Below are positions 9,485 to 19,459 of a stretch of DNA of 64,000 nucleotides, in pieces. A model generated the notes under the pieces. The model saw only the letters and a list, made by a program, of their open reading frames with translations. It did no database searches and was not told the origin of the DNA. Origin of the DNA: Pseudoalteromonas sp. T1lg23B (GTDB taxonomy: Bacteria; Pseudomonadota; Gammaproteobacteria; Enterobacterales; Alteromonadaceae). The stretch is from NCBI RefSeq assembly GCF_002964665.1, contig NZ_PQBZ01000034.1, positions 868,429-932,428 of the forward strand, in the 5' to 3' direction. Position numbers and translations under genes: made by a program. Positions within the stretch are counted from its first letter, which is position 1. Each line of letters begins with the position of its first letter.

Positions 9485-9744
9485 CGTATACCTTCCCTGA
9501 TTAACATGTTGTTTTAGTTATAATTAGCAATTATTACACCATGCTATAGGGGGGATTTCTACTATTATTAGTGTGCAGCTCATTGGCGTAACACTCATCA
9601 TTATGCTGCGGCTTTCAACATCGCGCACATCGACCCTAAATACGCCTAGGTTTGGGTGTTTGTCATTGAAGTTTCATCTTGCTCTAGGTTGCTTACTTCA
9701 CCAATCTGTATACTATTTAAGCACCACAACAAGGAGGACAGCCC

Positions 9745-10053
9745 ATGTCAAACCCGTTTGATACCTTTAAACGCCATGCAGAACCTTTATCAAAAGCGCT
9801 ATTGACCGCGTTCCCAAATGGCATAACACCAAGCTACGAGACAATTCATGCACCAGCACACGGTGAGCCAATCTCAAACCAACAAAAGAGCGAGCTCAAA
9901 GAAGTGGTTCACTTTCTTGTAAATGAAGGATATGCCAGACAAAGTACTGTTAATCAAACCCATATTGTTATGACCCAAAAGGGTCTGGGATGGCTTGGCA
10001 TAACGGATGACCTACTCAAGCCAATCGACAACCCTTACAGCACATTACTGTAG
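9745..10053 (+). CDS. Conserved small protein of unknown function (102 aa)
   Basis: A strong ribosome site AAGGAGG precedes the ATG, which supports this as a real gene. The 102-residue product has no signal peptide or membrane helix. Residues about 45-85 look like a small winged-helix-like unit (a helix, then VHFLVNEGYARQS, then a beta hairpin with HIVMTQKGLGWL). This resembles the DNA-binding or dimer unit of some regulators, but the similarity is structural guesswork. A GC-rich hairpin follows the stop. I do not recognise the family. Confidence 0.6.
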   Translation: MSNPFDTFKRHAEPLSKALLTAFPNGITPSYETIHAPAHGEPISNQQKSELKEVVHFLVNEGYARQSTVNQTHIVMTQKGLGWLGITDDLLKPIDNPYSTLL

Positions 10054-10064
10054 CCAAGCTTTAA

Positions 10065-10087
10065 GCAGGCAAACCCTGTTTGCCTGC
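10065..10087. terminator. Hairpin between convergent genes
   Basis: A perfect ten-base stem, GCAGGCAAAC with GTTTGCCTGC, has a three-base loop. It lies between a rightward and a leftward gene. No T-run follows, so it is a weak or bidirectional terminator candidate. Confidence 0.5.
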
Positions 10088-10188
10088 ACGATTACCAAGT
10101 ACCCGGGTTTGTTTATCATGGTGGGGGAATGTGCATAGCCGAGGACACGCGCTCTCACAACGCCTTTGTCCACACGAGATTAAATCAA

Positions 10189-11055
10189 CTAAACCGGATT
10201 TAAGACCTTTTCACTTTTCGCCAACTTAAATACTGTTTTTGCAGGGATACCAAACGCGAGTACTTTACTGTAATCCGCCCAATATTTAGTTTTGATTGCT
10301 TCATATACTGAGCCATATCTGTCGGGCTCGGCTAAATCATCAAAACTGGCAATCAATGAAGAAACCGCTACAACACACTGGTTGTTCACGTCATACATTG
10401 CGCCCCCAGAAAAGCCACCTTGCATTCCTTGATGTAGAAGTATCCAACTAACGGGCTCACTGCGCATGTTGTTGGGTGCGATGCCTTCTTTACTGGCCGC
10501 GGTGTTAAAGCTTTCTGTCATCAATGGTCTTTCAGTAATGCCCGATATCGTCCCCGATGACGCTGCAACTCTGGAATCTGGCGTTAACTTGCTCATCGCA
10601 ACCCGTGAACCAAACTGTTCATTTTCACACCATTTTGGCACAGCGGCTGGACTAAAGCGGTGCTCTATCAGTTTTAAATATGCTAAATCTGTTTGTGCAG
10701 AGCGCAGCACCACTTTGGCTAGCAGCGGTTGAGAGAGTTTGCCCAAATTACCAAGTTGTACATACACCGAGTCTCCTACCTCTAGGTCAGCCAAAACGTG
10801 ATCGGCAGTAACAACAAGTTCATGGTTCAACGGAATACCCATACCATTGATTAACGCATTATCTTTGGACTGAACGCTAATCATTACTTGATAATTAATG
10901 ACCAGCTCTTTGCCTTCATCGGCCTGGATTGACGAATTATTTTGATAAGCAATGGCCAACTCTTTTCCCTGATGAGTCTGACTCATACCACAACCAAATA
11001 ATGCAACAGTCGCACCGAGCATCAGTAAACTTTTAGCGACTCTCATAGCACGCAT
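10189..11055 (-). CDS. Trypsin-like serine protease, predicted lipoprotein
   Basis: From the ATG at 11055 the protein is 288 residues and starts with a lipoprotein signal ending in the lipobox LFGC. An upstream ATG at 11103 would add 16 residues before the signal and is less likely. The chymotrypsin-fold triad is visible: His in TADHVL, Asp in QTDLAYLKL and Ser in GFSGGAMYD. After the lipidated Cys the sequence GKEL.I.YQ is repeated twice within about 25 residues, which looks like a local duplication in the linker. It should act in the periplasm, anchored to a membrane. The substrate is unknown. Confidence 0.75.
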   Translation of the reverse strand: MRAMRVAKSLLMLGATVALFGCGMSQTHQGKELAIAYQNNSSIQADEGKELVINYQVMISVQSKDNALINGMGIPLNHELVVTADHVLADLEVGDSVYVQLGNLGKLSQPLLAKVVLRSAQTDLAYLKLIEHRFSPAAVPKWCENEQFGSRVAMSKLTPDSRVAASSGTISGITERPLMTESFNTAASKEGIAPNNMRSEPVSWILLHQGMQGGFSGGAMYDVNNQCVVAVSSLIASFDDLAEPDRYGSVYEAIKTKYWADYSKVLAFGIPAKTVFKLAKSEKVLNPV

Positions 11056-11103
11056 TAAAGTAGGTTCTCGCTTTAATGCGTCGATGTGCTCTGTGTATAT
11101 CAT

Positions 11104-11625
11104 ATGATCATTCCATGTTAATTAATTTAATACAATAATCGCAACTATCAACGAAGGCCAAACATAGCAAGCCCTCACGCTTGGTTCTAAATATGACACA
11201 AAACACAAAAAATTTACATATTTAAAACATGAAATCGTTTCAATTGTGTTTTTGTTGTTAAACGGCACAGACAAAAATTGAGGTTCTAAGCCGATGATGT
11301 CAGCTGCTAAACCTTACCTCTTTGCGCTATACACGAATTTTTTTGTGATGCGATTTCACTTTTTCTTTAACGGCCCAGAATGAATTGTTGCGTTTATAAA
11401 TCTTGCTGCTGTCTTTACATAAGCCACATTTAGCACATGGGTGCATACTGCATACAACAGGTTCTAGGCCATATAATTAATGCGTGTTATAGAGTTTCTA
11501 TCCTTTACAATCAACCTGTTAGATCTATCAAAAAACTATTCAGACAACTTGATAGCTTTTTGGTAAGACAACTCGGTTCAAGGTTATGCATGGTGGATGG
11601 GTCAATTTAACTAAGAGAAATAACC
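11104..11625. other. Divergent intergenic region
   Basis: About 520 bases separate the leftward protease and the rightward FGE-like gene. Long AT-rich runs at about 11195-11260 could hold promoters for both. No RNA gene, riboswitch or clear operator was recognised. Confidence 0.4.
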
Positions 11626-12696
11626 ATGTGTAAAATACCTTCAAACACTTTGTCAGTACTATGTTGTTCACTCCTGTTCAGTACTTTTGCGCACAGTGGC
11701 AATAAAATAAACTCAACTTATATTGAACCCCCAATGGTTGCAGTGCCTGCCGGTGAGTTTTTAATGGGAAGTGAGCACGGACGAGACGATGAAAAGCCGC
11801 AACACAGAGTCTCTGTTAAGGCATTTCAAATGGCTAAATACGAAGTTACCATTGCTGAATTTAGAAAGTTTGTTGAGCAAACAGGCTACCCTGCCAAGCA
11901 AACTTGTACCCACCGAATTGGTAAAAAGTGGTTTGGGAGTGGTAAAAAAGATGGTAGTTGGGACAATAATATTTATGCGCAAAGCGAATTTCATCCTGTG
12001 GTATGCGTCTCCAGAAAAGATGCGCTTGCCTATGCTGATTGGTTATCAAAACAATCGGGCAAACACTACCGCTTGCCTAGCGAAGCTGAATGGGAATATG
12101 CGCTAAGAGGCGGCACACAAACACGCTATTTTTATGGCGACCAAGCGCTAAGCGGTCAGGCCTGTAAATATGCCAACCTGTCTGATTTAGATGCAAAAGT
12201 TGAATCACCAAAACAATATGACGCAACTTACAATGACAAGTACACCATTGAACCATGCCATGATCATGAGATCACCACATCGGTCGTCGGTTTATACGAG
12301 CCCAACCCTTTCGGCATACATGATATGCTTGGAAATGTGGTGGAACGACTCGCTGATTGCTATCAAAATAACTATATCGACGCGCCAAACGATGGCAGCC
12401 CAGTAATAAAAGAAGACTGTGATGCGTACGTTGCAAGAGGAAGCAGTTGGCATTGGGAAGCCAGTACCAGCAGTGCAAGAATGCGTATGCGTGAAGACTT
12501 TCTTGCCGCACTTGAAGGATTTCGTTTGGCATTAGATACCAATGGCAAAGCCCTAGAGAGTCAGCCGGGCAACAGCGACTTTGTTAAGGCACTTAGCAAA
12601 GCGCAAACAACAGCGAAAAAGAATTGGCAAAGCCATCGCGCCCACACACAGGTGAACTTCCCTAGTACAGTTAACGTCTCTGGCACACCTCAGTAA
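11626..12696 (+). CDS. Exported formylglycine-generating-enzyme-like (SUMF1) protein
   Basis: This 356-residue protein has an N-terminal signal peptide (to about residue 24) and a SUMF1/FGE-sulfatase domain: VPAGEFLMGSEHGRDDEKPQHRV, here split as VPAGEFLMGS and the following basic stretch, then YRLPSEAEWEYALRGG, then GIHDMLGNVVE, then GFRLALD. The copper-binding cysteine pair used by true sulfatase-activating enzymes is not evident; the corresponding region reads SSARMRMREDF. It may therefore be a non-catalytic or differently acting member, as in many bacterial SUMF1 proteins. No sulfatase gene lies nearby. Its stop faces the stop of a CadC-like regulator, nine bases away. Confidence 0.75.
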   Translation: MCKIPSNTLSVLCCSLLFSTFAHSGNKINSTYIEPPMVAVPAGEFLMGSEHGRDDEKPQHRVSVKAFQMAKYEVTIAEFRKFVEQTGYPAKQTCTHRIGKKWFGSGKKDGSWDNNIYAQSEFHPVVCVSRKDALAYADWLSKQSGKHYRLPSEAEWEYALRGGTQTRYFYGDQALSGQACKYANLSDLDAKVESPKQYDATYNDKYTIEPCHDHEITTSVVGLYEPNPFGIHDMLGNVVERLADCYQNNYIDAPNDGSPVIKEDCDAYVARGSSWHWEASTSSARMRMREDFLAALEGFRLALDTNGKALESQPGNSDFVKALSKAQTTAKKNWQSHRAHTQVNFPSTVNVSGTPQ

Positions 12697-12704
12697 TATC
12701 TCAC

Positions 12705-14594
12705 TTAGTAGGAGTTAACGGTAACTCCTACTTGCTGTAATCTTTGCTGATGCCGTTTCAACCACCAAGATTTAGCGGTGTTACTGATATACCTTTTGCT
12801 TAAAGTAACTTGTGCAGCGTCGCTATCGTCTTGCAGCAATTCGAGTAATGTAAGCGCCATTTCAAGGCCAATCCAGTCTATTCCTTGCGTTCGAGCTAGG
12901 TTAAAAGCACGCTCTGCCTGTTGTATTGCCAGTCTGGGCTGGTGTTTAGCAAGGTGTATTTTGGTGAGTAAATAGGCTTGCCGAGCAGGCTCGGTAATAC
13001 CTAGTGCAAGTGATTGAGCCGTTGCCCACTGTTGTTCTTCAATGGCATAACTGAGCAATTTCTCAGTGACACTAAAAAACACCCAGAAGTTATCCAATGT
13101 GACAGGCCTGCGCAGTACGCTTTGGTAATGGCGAAGTTTTTCCTCTTTTTGCTCTGCAAACAACGCCCAATGGTAATCCGTCAACATTCTGTGAGAGTCA
13201 TCTAATTGGTAATCATCAATCAACAACTCAGCCTGTTTTAAATAGTCATAGCGTTCTTTATACAATTTAAGTTTGGCAGCCTTGATAGACAACAAGGTAT
13301 ACGCCCTGATCTCCTGCATGGGTCTATTCGCCAGCCTAGCGTGACTTGCCCCCCGAAACAGGTGGCTTTGTATTTGCGCAAAATCGCTACTAACTCCAGC
13401 AACATCAATCTGGGATTGGCTTACTTCACTTTGCAGTGCGAGTAAATCAATCTCTGCCAGTAGTGACTGTGTCTGTTCAAACTGCTGCATGGCAAGTTGG
13501 TGTTGCTCCAGCTCCAACAAGAGCTTACCCCTTAACCAATGTGCATAGGCAACATAAACAGGTTGTTGTTGCGCCACTGCAAGTGTTGACAGCTTCTCAA
13601 TTTGTGCATCGGCAATATCATATTCGGTCTGTTCAATTTGTCGCTCGATAAGCTGTTGCAACAGCGCTAAATGTTCCGGGTAACGGGCAATCAATGTTGC
13701 CAGCTCAGCGGTTGCGGCTGACTCAGACGGTTCATTGAAAAAATCAGACAAAAGCACCGGCTCTAACGCTTGATAGAGCAGCTCCTCTACCTGCGATAAC
13801 GACTGAACATGCACATATCCACGCCATTGACGCTGACTGCCTTGCGCCAAATACTCCAAAATAAAGTAAGGTGTTTGCTGCTGTGCATGTTGATATGAAT
13901 AGACAACGCCTGACAACAACACACCGTTTGGATTGTTTGCGCTAAGGTATTTTTTTCGTTCCATAAATGGTGAAGCAAAAAACCGCCAAGCGCCTGTCAA
14001 TCCACTGTTTGAGTCGCTACTAGATGTCTCAACCTCTGTCATTGTTTGTTTAAGTTGGGTATTTAGTACATCAAGTGTCGGCTGCGGTAATGTTGATGCT
14101 CGGGTCGCGAACGGTATTACATACCAATTGGCAAACTGTTGATTTCCTTGTGTGGTAACTGGCGCTTGAGGTTGCTCTTTGACAGTCATCCACAGATACG
14201 CACTGGTCACAAACATGACAGCCAACGCGCTAAGCCAATAAGCGACTTTATTGTGAGCTAGGGAGTTGTTTGACTGATGTTGGGGATGATGTTCATTAAC
14301 CGGAGCGTCACTAATTGCGAGTTGCCATTGATATCCTCGCTTAGGAAAGGTTTTTATAGCCCCCTCACCCACGACCACCCGCAATTGGCTAATCGTCTGG
14401 AATACAACCTGATCGGAGAGCACCTTACGAGGCCACACAGATGATAAAATATCATCTTTACTCAGTATCTTAGTCGGCTGTTCTAAAAATAAAGATAATA
14501 GCTTTACCTGATTCACGCTCAGGCTGACCACATCTCCTCTTTGATACAAAACCTGATGCTGTGTATCGAAACAAAAATCAGAAAAGTAAAGCAT
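12705..14594 (-). CDS. CadC/ToxR-type membrane transcription regulator with TPR-like C terminus
   Basis: This 629-residue protein starts with an OmpR-type winged helix (about residues 5-95: VLYQRGDVVSLSVNQVKLL, then LSKDDILSSVWP and VVFQTISQLRVV). One membrane helix follows at about 118-136 (VAYWLSALAVMFVTSAYLW). The periplasmic part from about 290 is helical, Gln-rich and repeat-like, probably TPR. The architecture is that of one-component regulators that bind DNA in the cytoplasm and sense through the periplasmic domain. Targets are unknown. The convergent SUMF1-like gene and the upstream exported protein at 14844 are the obvious candidates. Confidence 0.82.
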   Translation of the reverse strand: MLYFSDFCFDTQHQVLYQRGDVVSLSVNQVKLLSLFLEQPTKILSKDDILSSVWPRKVLSDQVVFQTISQLRVVVGEGAIKTFPKRGYQWQLAISDAPVNEHHPQHQSNNSLAHNKVAYWLSALAVMFVTSAYLWMTVKEQPQAPVTTQGNQQFANWYVIPFATRASTLPQPTLDVLNTQLKQTMTEVETSSSDSNSGLTGAWRFFASPFMERKKYLSANNPNGVLLSGVVYSYQHAQQQTPYFILEYLAQGSQRQWRGYVHVQSLSQVEELLYQALEPVLLSDFFNEPSESAATAELATLIARYPEHLALLQQLIERQIEQTEYDIADAQIEKLSTLAVAQQQPVYVAYAHWLRGKLLLELEQHQLAMQQFEQTQSLLAEIDLLALQSEVSQSQIDVAGVSSDFAQIQSHLFRGASHARLANRPMQEIRAYTLLSIKAAKLKLYKERYDYLKQAELLIDDYQLDDSHRMLTDYHWALFAEQKEEKLRHYQSVLRRPVTLDNFWVFFSVTEKLLSYAIEEQQWATAQSLALGITEPARQAYLLTKIHLAKHQPRLAIQQAERAFNLARTQGIDWIGLEMALTLLELLQDDSDAAQVTLSKRYISNTAKSWWLKRHQQRLQQVGVTVNSY

Positions 14595-14843
14595 TTAATA
14601 ACGAGCTGTAACGACAATGCTTCAGTGTACCGTGTTAAGCAACACTTGTTAAGCGCGGCTTGTTAGGTACACCTTAAAAACAGCTCGGTGTATTTCTAAG
14701 CCTCCAAGTACTGCCCGCCATTTACAACTGCTCAATTGACATTCAAGCGCCTAAATGTTAATTAAAAGTTTATAAATGAACAAAGAATGAACACACCATT
14801 TATTTACCCAACATTAAGATAAGCAAAAACAAGGAATTTGAAT

Positions 14844-16052
14844 ATGCTTAAACGCGCTCTAATACTCTCAATGATTGCCTCACCCGTTGCTTTGGCCAGC
14901 AACCCGTTTACTTCTAATAGTTTCACACAGCAAGCTATTGAAAAACGCAACACAGACAAGTTGCAAGAATCTCTTGAAAAAGAAAAGCAAGCCTTGCGTG
15001 CAAAAATTGGCGAGTGTAAAGCTCTGTCAGGCGACACCGAAGAATGCGCGACTCTGCGAAAAGATGTACAGCGTGACGGGATGGCTTTTATGCAAGCTAA
15101 AAAGTCATTGAGTAATGAGGTCACTAGCAATGTGTTGATACAATGTAAGACGGAAAGTACATATGTCGATAACAATGGTAACCAACACGACTGTCCTTTG
15201 ATCATCTCTCATCTTGTAAAGGCTGGAGTGAAAGATGATACTAAGCTCTTAGCTGCAGTGGCAAGTTGTGATAGCCAATCTACCTATAAAGACGACAAAG
15301 GAGTCAACCAAAAGTGTCCTGTCATCCCTTTTTTGGACACCATCAGTTGGGTATCTGGGGCAATTGAAAATGATCAGGATGCGTTCTACCAAGCATCTTT
15401 TTCTCCAGTGGGAGACAGTACCAACTATGAGGTTGGCTTGTATAAAGGTTTATGGTACGCATGGGGAGAGACCGTCAAAATCCCATTTTACTTTTCCTAT
15501 GCAGAACCAAGTTCTGATACAAACAATAACGAAGCCTCTGAAACCCTAATGGACAAAGATGCAGGTATTCAACTGAGTATTCCCGCTCTTTTTGCATTTA
15601 ATAGTGGTCTTGGCGAGAATAACAAAAAGCAAAGTACCGTCATGGCGGGTGGTATTTTTCGTGCCGTTGCCAAAAAAATTAAAGGCGACACTGAGTCTGA
15701 ATTTGTCTATGGCTACAACGCTTCAATCGTGGGGCAGTACAATTCATATTTGGAGCTTTTCGATGTAAATGATAACGGGAAAGTACAACCTGGTTCCCTA
15801 AATATCGCTGCAAATTATACGTACCACAATTATGATGATGAAAATATTAAAAAGATTGCCAGCAACCTTACCTTGAATAACCCGAGTGAGTTTTCTGATA
15901 ATTTCGAAAGCTATGGTTTCACCGTTACCGCTGAGATTGGAGAGGTTATTTCTATCTCTTATCAATGGGAAATGGTAAAAGACGACAGTATTTTTGATAA
16001 CAGAAAGATTCAAAGGCTAACACTGTCTAAAAGCTTTGGCTTGTCAAAATAA
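14844..16052 (+). CDS. Exported protein of unknown function with duplicated two-Cys motif
   Basis: The ATG at 14844 has AAGGA eight bases upstream and gives a clean signal peptide (MLKRALILSMIASPVALA), for 402 residues; a TTG two codons earlier is less likely. A charged helical stretch follows at about 25-85. Residues about 100-165 contain a repeated motif, Cys-x3-STY-x-D-x2-G then CP-x-I, present twice (KTESTYVDNNG and DSQSTYKDDKG). The C-terminal half is rich in alternating beta pattern and ends with LTLSKSFGLSK, which suggests an envelope or outer-membrane beta protein. No family was recognised. The hairpin after the stop separates it from the convergent SMP-30 gene. Confidence 0.65.
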   Translation: MLKRALILSMIASPVALASNPFTSNSFTQQAIEKRNTDKLQESLEKEKQALRAKIGECKALSGDTEECATLRKDVQRDGMAFMQAKKSLSNEVTSNVLIQCKTESTYVDNNGNQHDCPLIISHLVKAGVKDDTKLLAAVASCDSQSTYKDDKGVNQKCPVIPFLDTISWVSGAIENDQDAFYQASFSPVGDSTNYEVGLYKGLWYAWGETVKIPFYFSYAEPSSDTNNNEASETLMDKDAGIQLSIPALFAFNSGLGENNKKQSTVMAGGIFRAVAKKIKGDTESEFVYGYNASIVGQYNSYLELFDVNDNGKVQPGSLNIAANYTYHNYDDENIKKIASNLTLNNPSEFSDNFESYGFTVTAEIGEVISISYQWEMVKDDSIFDNRKIQRLTLSKSFGLSK

Positions 16053-16064
16053 CTAATTACTATC

Positions 16065-16096
16065 GAGGCGTCAACAGATAGTTTTCATGACGCCTC
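16065..16096. terminator. Convergent-gene terminator hairpin
   Basis: A nine-base stem, GAGGCGTCA with TGACGCCTC, is separated by a 14-base loop. It lies between two genes pointing at each other. The T-run is poor on both sides. Confidence 0.5.
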
Positions 16097-16109
16097 AAAT
16101 CTAGCTTGT

Positions 16110-17012
16110 TCAATCTACTGCATAATTACGCCCCGCCACAGCCGTTCTAAACATTTCAATCGCTCCGCGCTTTTGCATGGTCACAAATACGGACTTACCA
16201 TCCTCGCCACCAAACGCTACGTTGGTTGGGTGCTGCCCTTTGAGTTTAACCGCTTTGAGTAACTTTCCTTGTGGAGACACCACAGCAATCACACCTGCAC
16301 CGTATCTGGCGATATACAAATTGCCGTCACTATCGGTCCGCATGCCGTCTAGACCAAAGTCCTTAAATTCAATGAATAATTGCTTATTGCTGATGTTACC
16401 CTTGTCATCGAGGCGGTATCGCCATACTTTGCGCTGCACGCTCTCATTCACATACAACGCTTTATTATCGGGGCTCACTTCAATCCCATTGGTGGTCCCC
16501 ATGTCAGCTTCAAGCAAATGACTAGTGCCATCTTGATCAATGCGCCACAGCTGGCCTGTGTTATTTTTCCAATTAGGATCACTGGCAAACAAAATGCCAT
16601 TGTCCATAATTGCCAAATCATTGGGCTGGTTCATCTTGTCGTTGTGTGCAAAAACGCTCACTGACGCGGACGCATCTGCGCCACTTTGCAGTGCATCGCG
16701 GCTGACTCGTAGCACATTGTGATTCACGTAGTCGGCAATATACATGTTGCCTGCCCTATCAAAACGAATGCCATTGCCTACACTGCCATTTGGCAAGCTG
16801 AGTAATTGACTGACTTGGCCCTTTGCTGTCACCTTGCCAATACGGCCTTGCTCGGCATAATTTACCGCATACAACACACCGTTATTATCCACCGCAGGCC
16901 CTTCTACCCCTTGTGTAAACACCTTGTCACCCACCCAATCTTGAGTAATGTAAAGGGGCTGCGCCTGTGCAAATCCGAAAAACGTGATAAAAGAACCGAT
17001 TAAATATTTCAT
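16110..17012 (-). CDS. SMP-30/gluconolactonase-like exported protein
   Basis: This 300-residue protein has a short signal peptide (to about residue 17, AQAQ) and the six-bladed propeller repeats of the SMP-30/gluconolactonase family, such as GNGIRFDRAGNMYIADY and TNGIEVSPDNKALYV. Family members open sugar lactones in a metal-dependent way. Its ATG overlaps the stop of the GH20 gene (ATGA), and it is the last gene of the eight-gene leftward operon. In that context it would hydrolyse an N-acetylglucosamino-lactone to N-acetylglucosaminic acid in the periplasm. The family assignment is good; the substrate is inferred. Confidence 0.8.
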   Translation of the reverse strand: MKYLIGSFITFFGFAQAQPLYITQDWVGDKVFTQGVEGPAVDNNGVLYAVNYAEQGRIGKVTAKGQVSQLLSLPNGSVGNGIRFDRAGNMYIADYVNHNVLRVSRDALQSGADASASVSVFAHNDKMNQPNDLAIMDNGILFASDPNWKNNTGQLWRIDQDGTSHLLEADMGTTNGIEVSPDNKALYVNESVQRKVWRYRLDDKGNISNKQLFIEFKDFGLDGMRTDSDGNLYIARYGAGVIAVVSPQGKLLKAVKLKGQHPTNVAFGGEDGKSVFVTMQKRGAIEMFRTAVAGRNYAVD

Positions 17013-19459
17013 AATGTTCCTTGGCTATTTTGACAATCTAAATACAACTGACGCACGGGCTCGACGGCCGCCAACACCAGTTCACTTTGTAAGTTTTGCA
17101 ATGAGCGTAACTGCTGAGCAACCTGAGCCTGCGCTTGAGGAGGGTGTGTCACTTGGCGACGGCAGCTTTCAATCACACCTAGCGTCATTACATTGAGTGT
17201 TAGTAGACGCGCTAATACTGGTTGTAGGTGTGTTAAATTGTCGTTATCGACCAATACCTGTTGACCGTCAAGCAGTTGAGCTTGTAACGTCAGTGTCTGC
17301 TGTACTACCTGTTCCAAAGCAGCGGTTTTGCCTGCACGATAACGCGAGAAAGCGCTTTGCATCTGGCGTACAGCTGTACTTTCGACAGGTAAAAAATCAA
17401 CCAAATCATTCAGCGCAGCACCTTGATGATACTGACTCTTTAGGTATTTAATATGGTGTCGAGTGTAATAATGGGCGGGCTCCAAACGAGATGATAAAGC
17501 CAGTAAAAATGTCAGACTGCGCTGCTGCTGCGCATCACTGAGCGTAGGACTAAGTAAGTGACTCAAGCCGTTTAAATACTGTCGTTGATGTGCAAGCCCC
17601 ACCACATTAGCGCCATAGTCATCCATCGCTTCGAGTCTGTGATACATATTTTCTCGGTTCTTTATTGACTGCGGCGACCATAAACGTTCAGCAATGGCAA
17701 ATAAGCGCGGCCATATTCTGAGATCTAAGTTATCATCGCTGACCAGTTCACTCCAAATCGTGGCCTCTGCGCCCAAAATACGTTGTTGCTCAACAGATGT
17801 TAGCGGCTGTAATAATGAGACTTTGCTTGGCCTGAGGTTTTCCTTCAGCATTAAGGGATAACGGCTGTTACCTACCAAAACAGAGCTATCACCACCATTG
17901 AGTGCAAACTCAAACTCTAAGGGCCCCATCCAGCTATCTAACGTTACCAGTGAGTATTGTTTACCATTCAAAGAGTAGCTTTTACTAAATTGGGCGATTT
18001 TATGATGTTGATCATTGAGCTTAATCAGCACCTGCTGCTCAGCACCTTTACCCATAATGAGCAATTCACCGTGCACATCACTGCCTTTCAATCGCTCAAT
18101 GGTAAAGGCATACGCTGAAGATAGCGCTAATGATAGATCCACTGGTTCATCATATGCGAGTGGATCATTACGATAGTGATAATCCGTATATTGTGGTTGG
18201 TCAATGTAAAAACCGGTAGACAAAATGCCTTGATAACCACTGCGCGCAAGCGAATTTAAAGAGTCATGACCACGCCAAGACTGTACCACAATATCACGCG
18301 GTAATTTGGGGTGATACACTTCATCCCAACCCATCATAATGCGCTGATGATTATTTAAAATTCCCTGTATGCGCTGATTAAAATAGGCTTGTATATCATG
18401 GCCATTTTTGAGATTGTGGGTGTTCATGAGCGTTTGGATATTGCTGTTACCCAGCCACTGCTCTGGGTCAACCTCGTCCCCGCCAATATGCACATATTGA
18501 TCTGGAAACAGCGTGGTCATTTCACTAAACAACGTGTCTATAAACTCGTAAACCTGAGGTTTGGAAACATCAAGGAGTGGTTTAAAAACCCCCCAATGAC
18601 GTTGCATACGATAGTCTTTTACTTCACTTATCAGTTGCGGATAAGCGACGGCTATCGCGCTTGCGTGTCCTGGCATACCGAACTCCGGCACAACACGAAT
18701 ACCATGCAAAGCAGCATAAGCGACCACATCCTTCACCTGCTGCTGCGTATAGTACTGGCCATCAGAGGCCTTTTGCGTCAACAAAGGAAAAGCCCGTGAC
18801 TCTATTCGCCAGCCTTGATCATCAGTTAGATGCCAATGTAGTACGTTCAGCTTGGCCGCCGCCATACCATCCAATTGGCGCTTAATGGTATCAACCGAGA
18901 TAAAGTGACGTACGCTGTCGATTAACAGCCCCCGCCAAGCAAATCTAGGTGCATCTTCAATGTGTAAATAAGGCAGCCGTCCACCTTCTGCGGTGGCAAG
19001 TAACTGCATCAAACTACTCACCGCATGTTGCGCCCCAACAACGCTGTTGGCTTGAATATGTATACCTTGTGCACCAATCTCTAAGGTATATGATTCATCA
19101 TCACCGAGCTGTGGCAACAAGTGATGCGCTTTTTTGATGTTATTTGTCGATACCACAATGTGCAATAAACTGGTATCTGGCAAGGCGCTTTTCAGCAGTG
19201 TGGTTGAGCGCAAACTCTTATTTTGAGCGAGTGCCGATTGAAGCCTTACAAATTGTAAAGACTGGCGCTGCTCATCTAGTCCGGTCATAAAAACCTGTAG
19301 GTTTTCGGGTAAAACAAGGTGCTGTTGAGTTACCTGCATTTTTTTTGGCGATGGCATTAACATCAACCCGAGATTTGCCGATTCTGGTGTGGCTACCGAC
19401 CTCATGGCATAACACCAGCACAGTGCAAAAAGGGCTAACTTTAAACAGTTATTCAACAC
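17009..19459 (-). CDS. GH20 beta-N-acetylhexosaminidase
   Basis: This exported glycoside hydrolase family 20 enzyme is about 816 residues from the GTG at 19459. That start, or the TTG next to it, is preferred because AGGAG lies 4-7 bases upstream and a signal-peptide-like LNNCLKLALFALCWCYA follows; longer frames run far into the kinase gene. The N-terminal GH20b domain is followed by the barrel with FAWRGLLIDSVRHF, LNVLHWHLTDDQGWR and the catalytic Asp-Glu in HIGGDEVDPEQW. It removes terminal GlcNAc from chitooligosaccharides. It overlaps the kinase stop and the SMP-30 start, so expression is coupled. In the operon it would trim oligosaccharides, probably including aldonic-acid ends, in the periplasm. 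Confidence 0.88.
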   Translation of the reverse strand: MLNNCLKLALFALCWCYAMRSVATPESANLGLMLMPSPKKMQVTQQHLVLPENLQVFMTGLDEQRQSLQFVRLQSALAQNKSLRSTTLLKSALPDTSLLHIVVSTNNIKKAHHLLPQLGDDESYTLEIGAQGIHIQANSVVGAQHAVSSLMQLLATAEGGRLPYLHIEDAPRFAWRGLLIDSVRHFISVDTIKRQLDGMAAAKLNVLHWHLTDDQGWRIESRAFPLLTQKASDGQYYTQQQVKDVVAYAALHGIRVVPEFGMPGHASAIAVAYPQLISEVKDYRMQRHWGVFKPLLDVSKPQVYEFIDTLFSEMTTLFPDQYVHIGGDEVDPEQWLGNSNIQTLMNTHNLKNGHDIQAYFNQRIQGILNNHQRIMMGWDEVYHPKLPRDIVVQSWRGHDSLNSLARSGYQGILSTGFYIDQPQYTDYHYRNDPLAYDEPVDLSLALSSAYAFTIERLKGSDVHGELLIMGKGAEQQVLIKLNDQHHKIAQFSKSYSLNGKQYSLVTLDSWMGPLEFEFALNGGDSSVLVGNSRYPLMLKENLRPSKVSLLQPLTSVEQQRILGAEATIWSELVSDDNLDLRIWPRLFAIAERLWSPQSIKNRENMYHRLEAMDDYGANVVGLAHQRQYLNGLSHLLSPTLSDAQQQRSLTFLLALSSRLEPAHYYTRHHIKYLKSQYHQGAALNDLVDFLPVESTAVRQMQSAFSRYRAGKTAALEQVVQQTLTLQAQLLDGQQVLVDNDNLTHLQPVLARLLTLNVMTLGVIESCRRQVTHPPQAQAQVAQQLRSLQNLQSELVLAAVEPVRQLYLDCQNSQGTL

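Noticed and set aside
11104..11625. Possible riboswitch or small RNA in the 520-base gap.
   Set aside because: No conserved riboswitch core or strong terminator-linked structure was seen.
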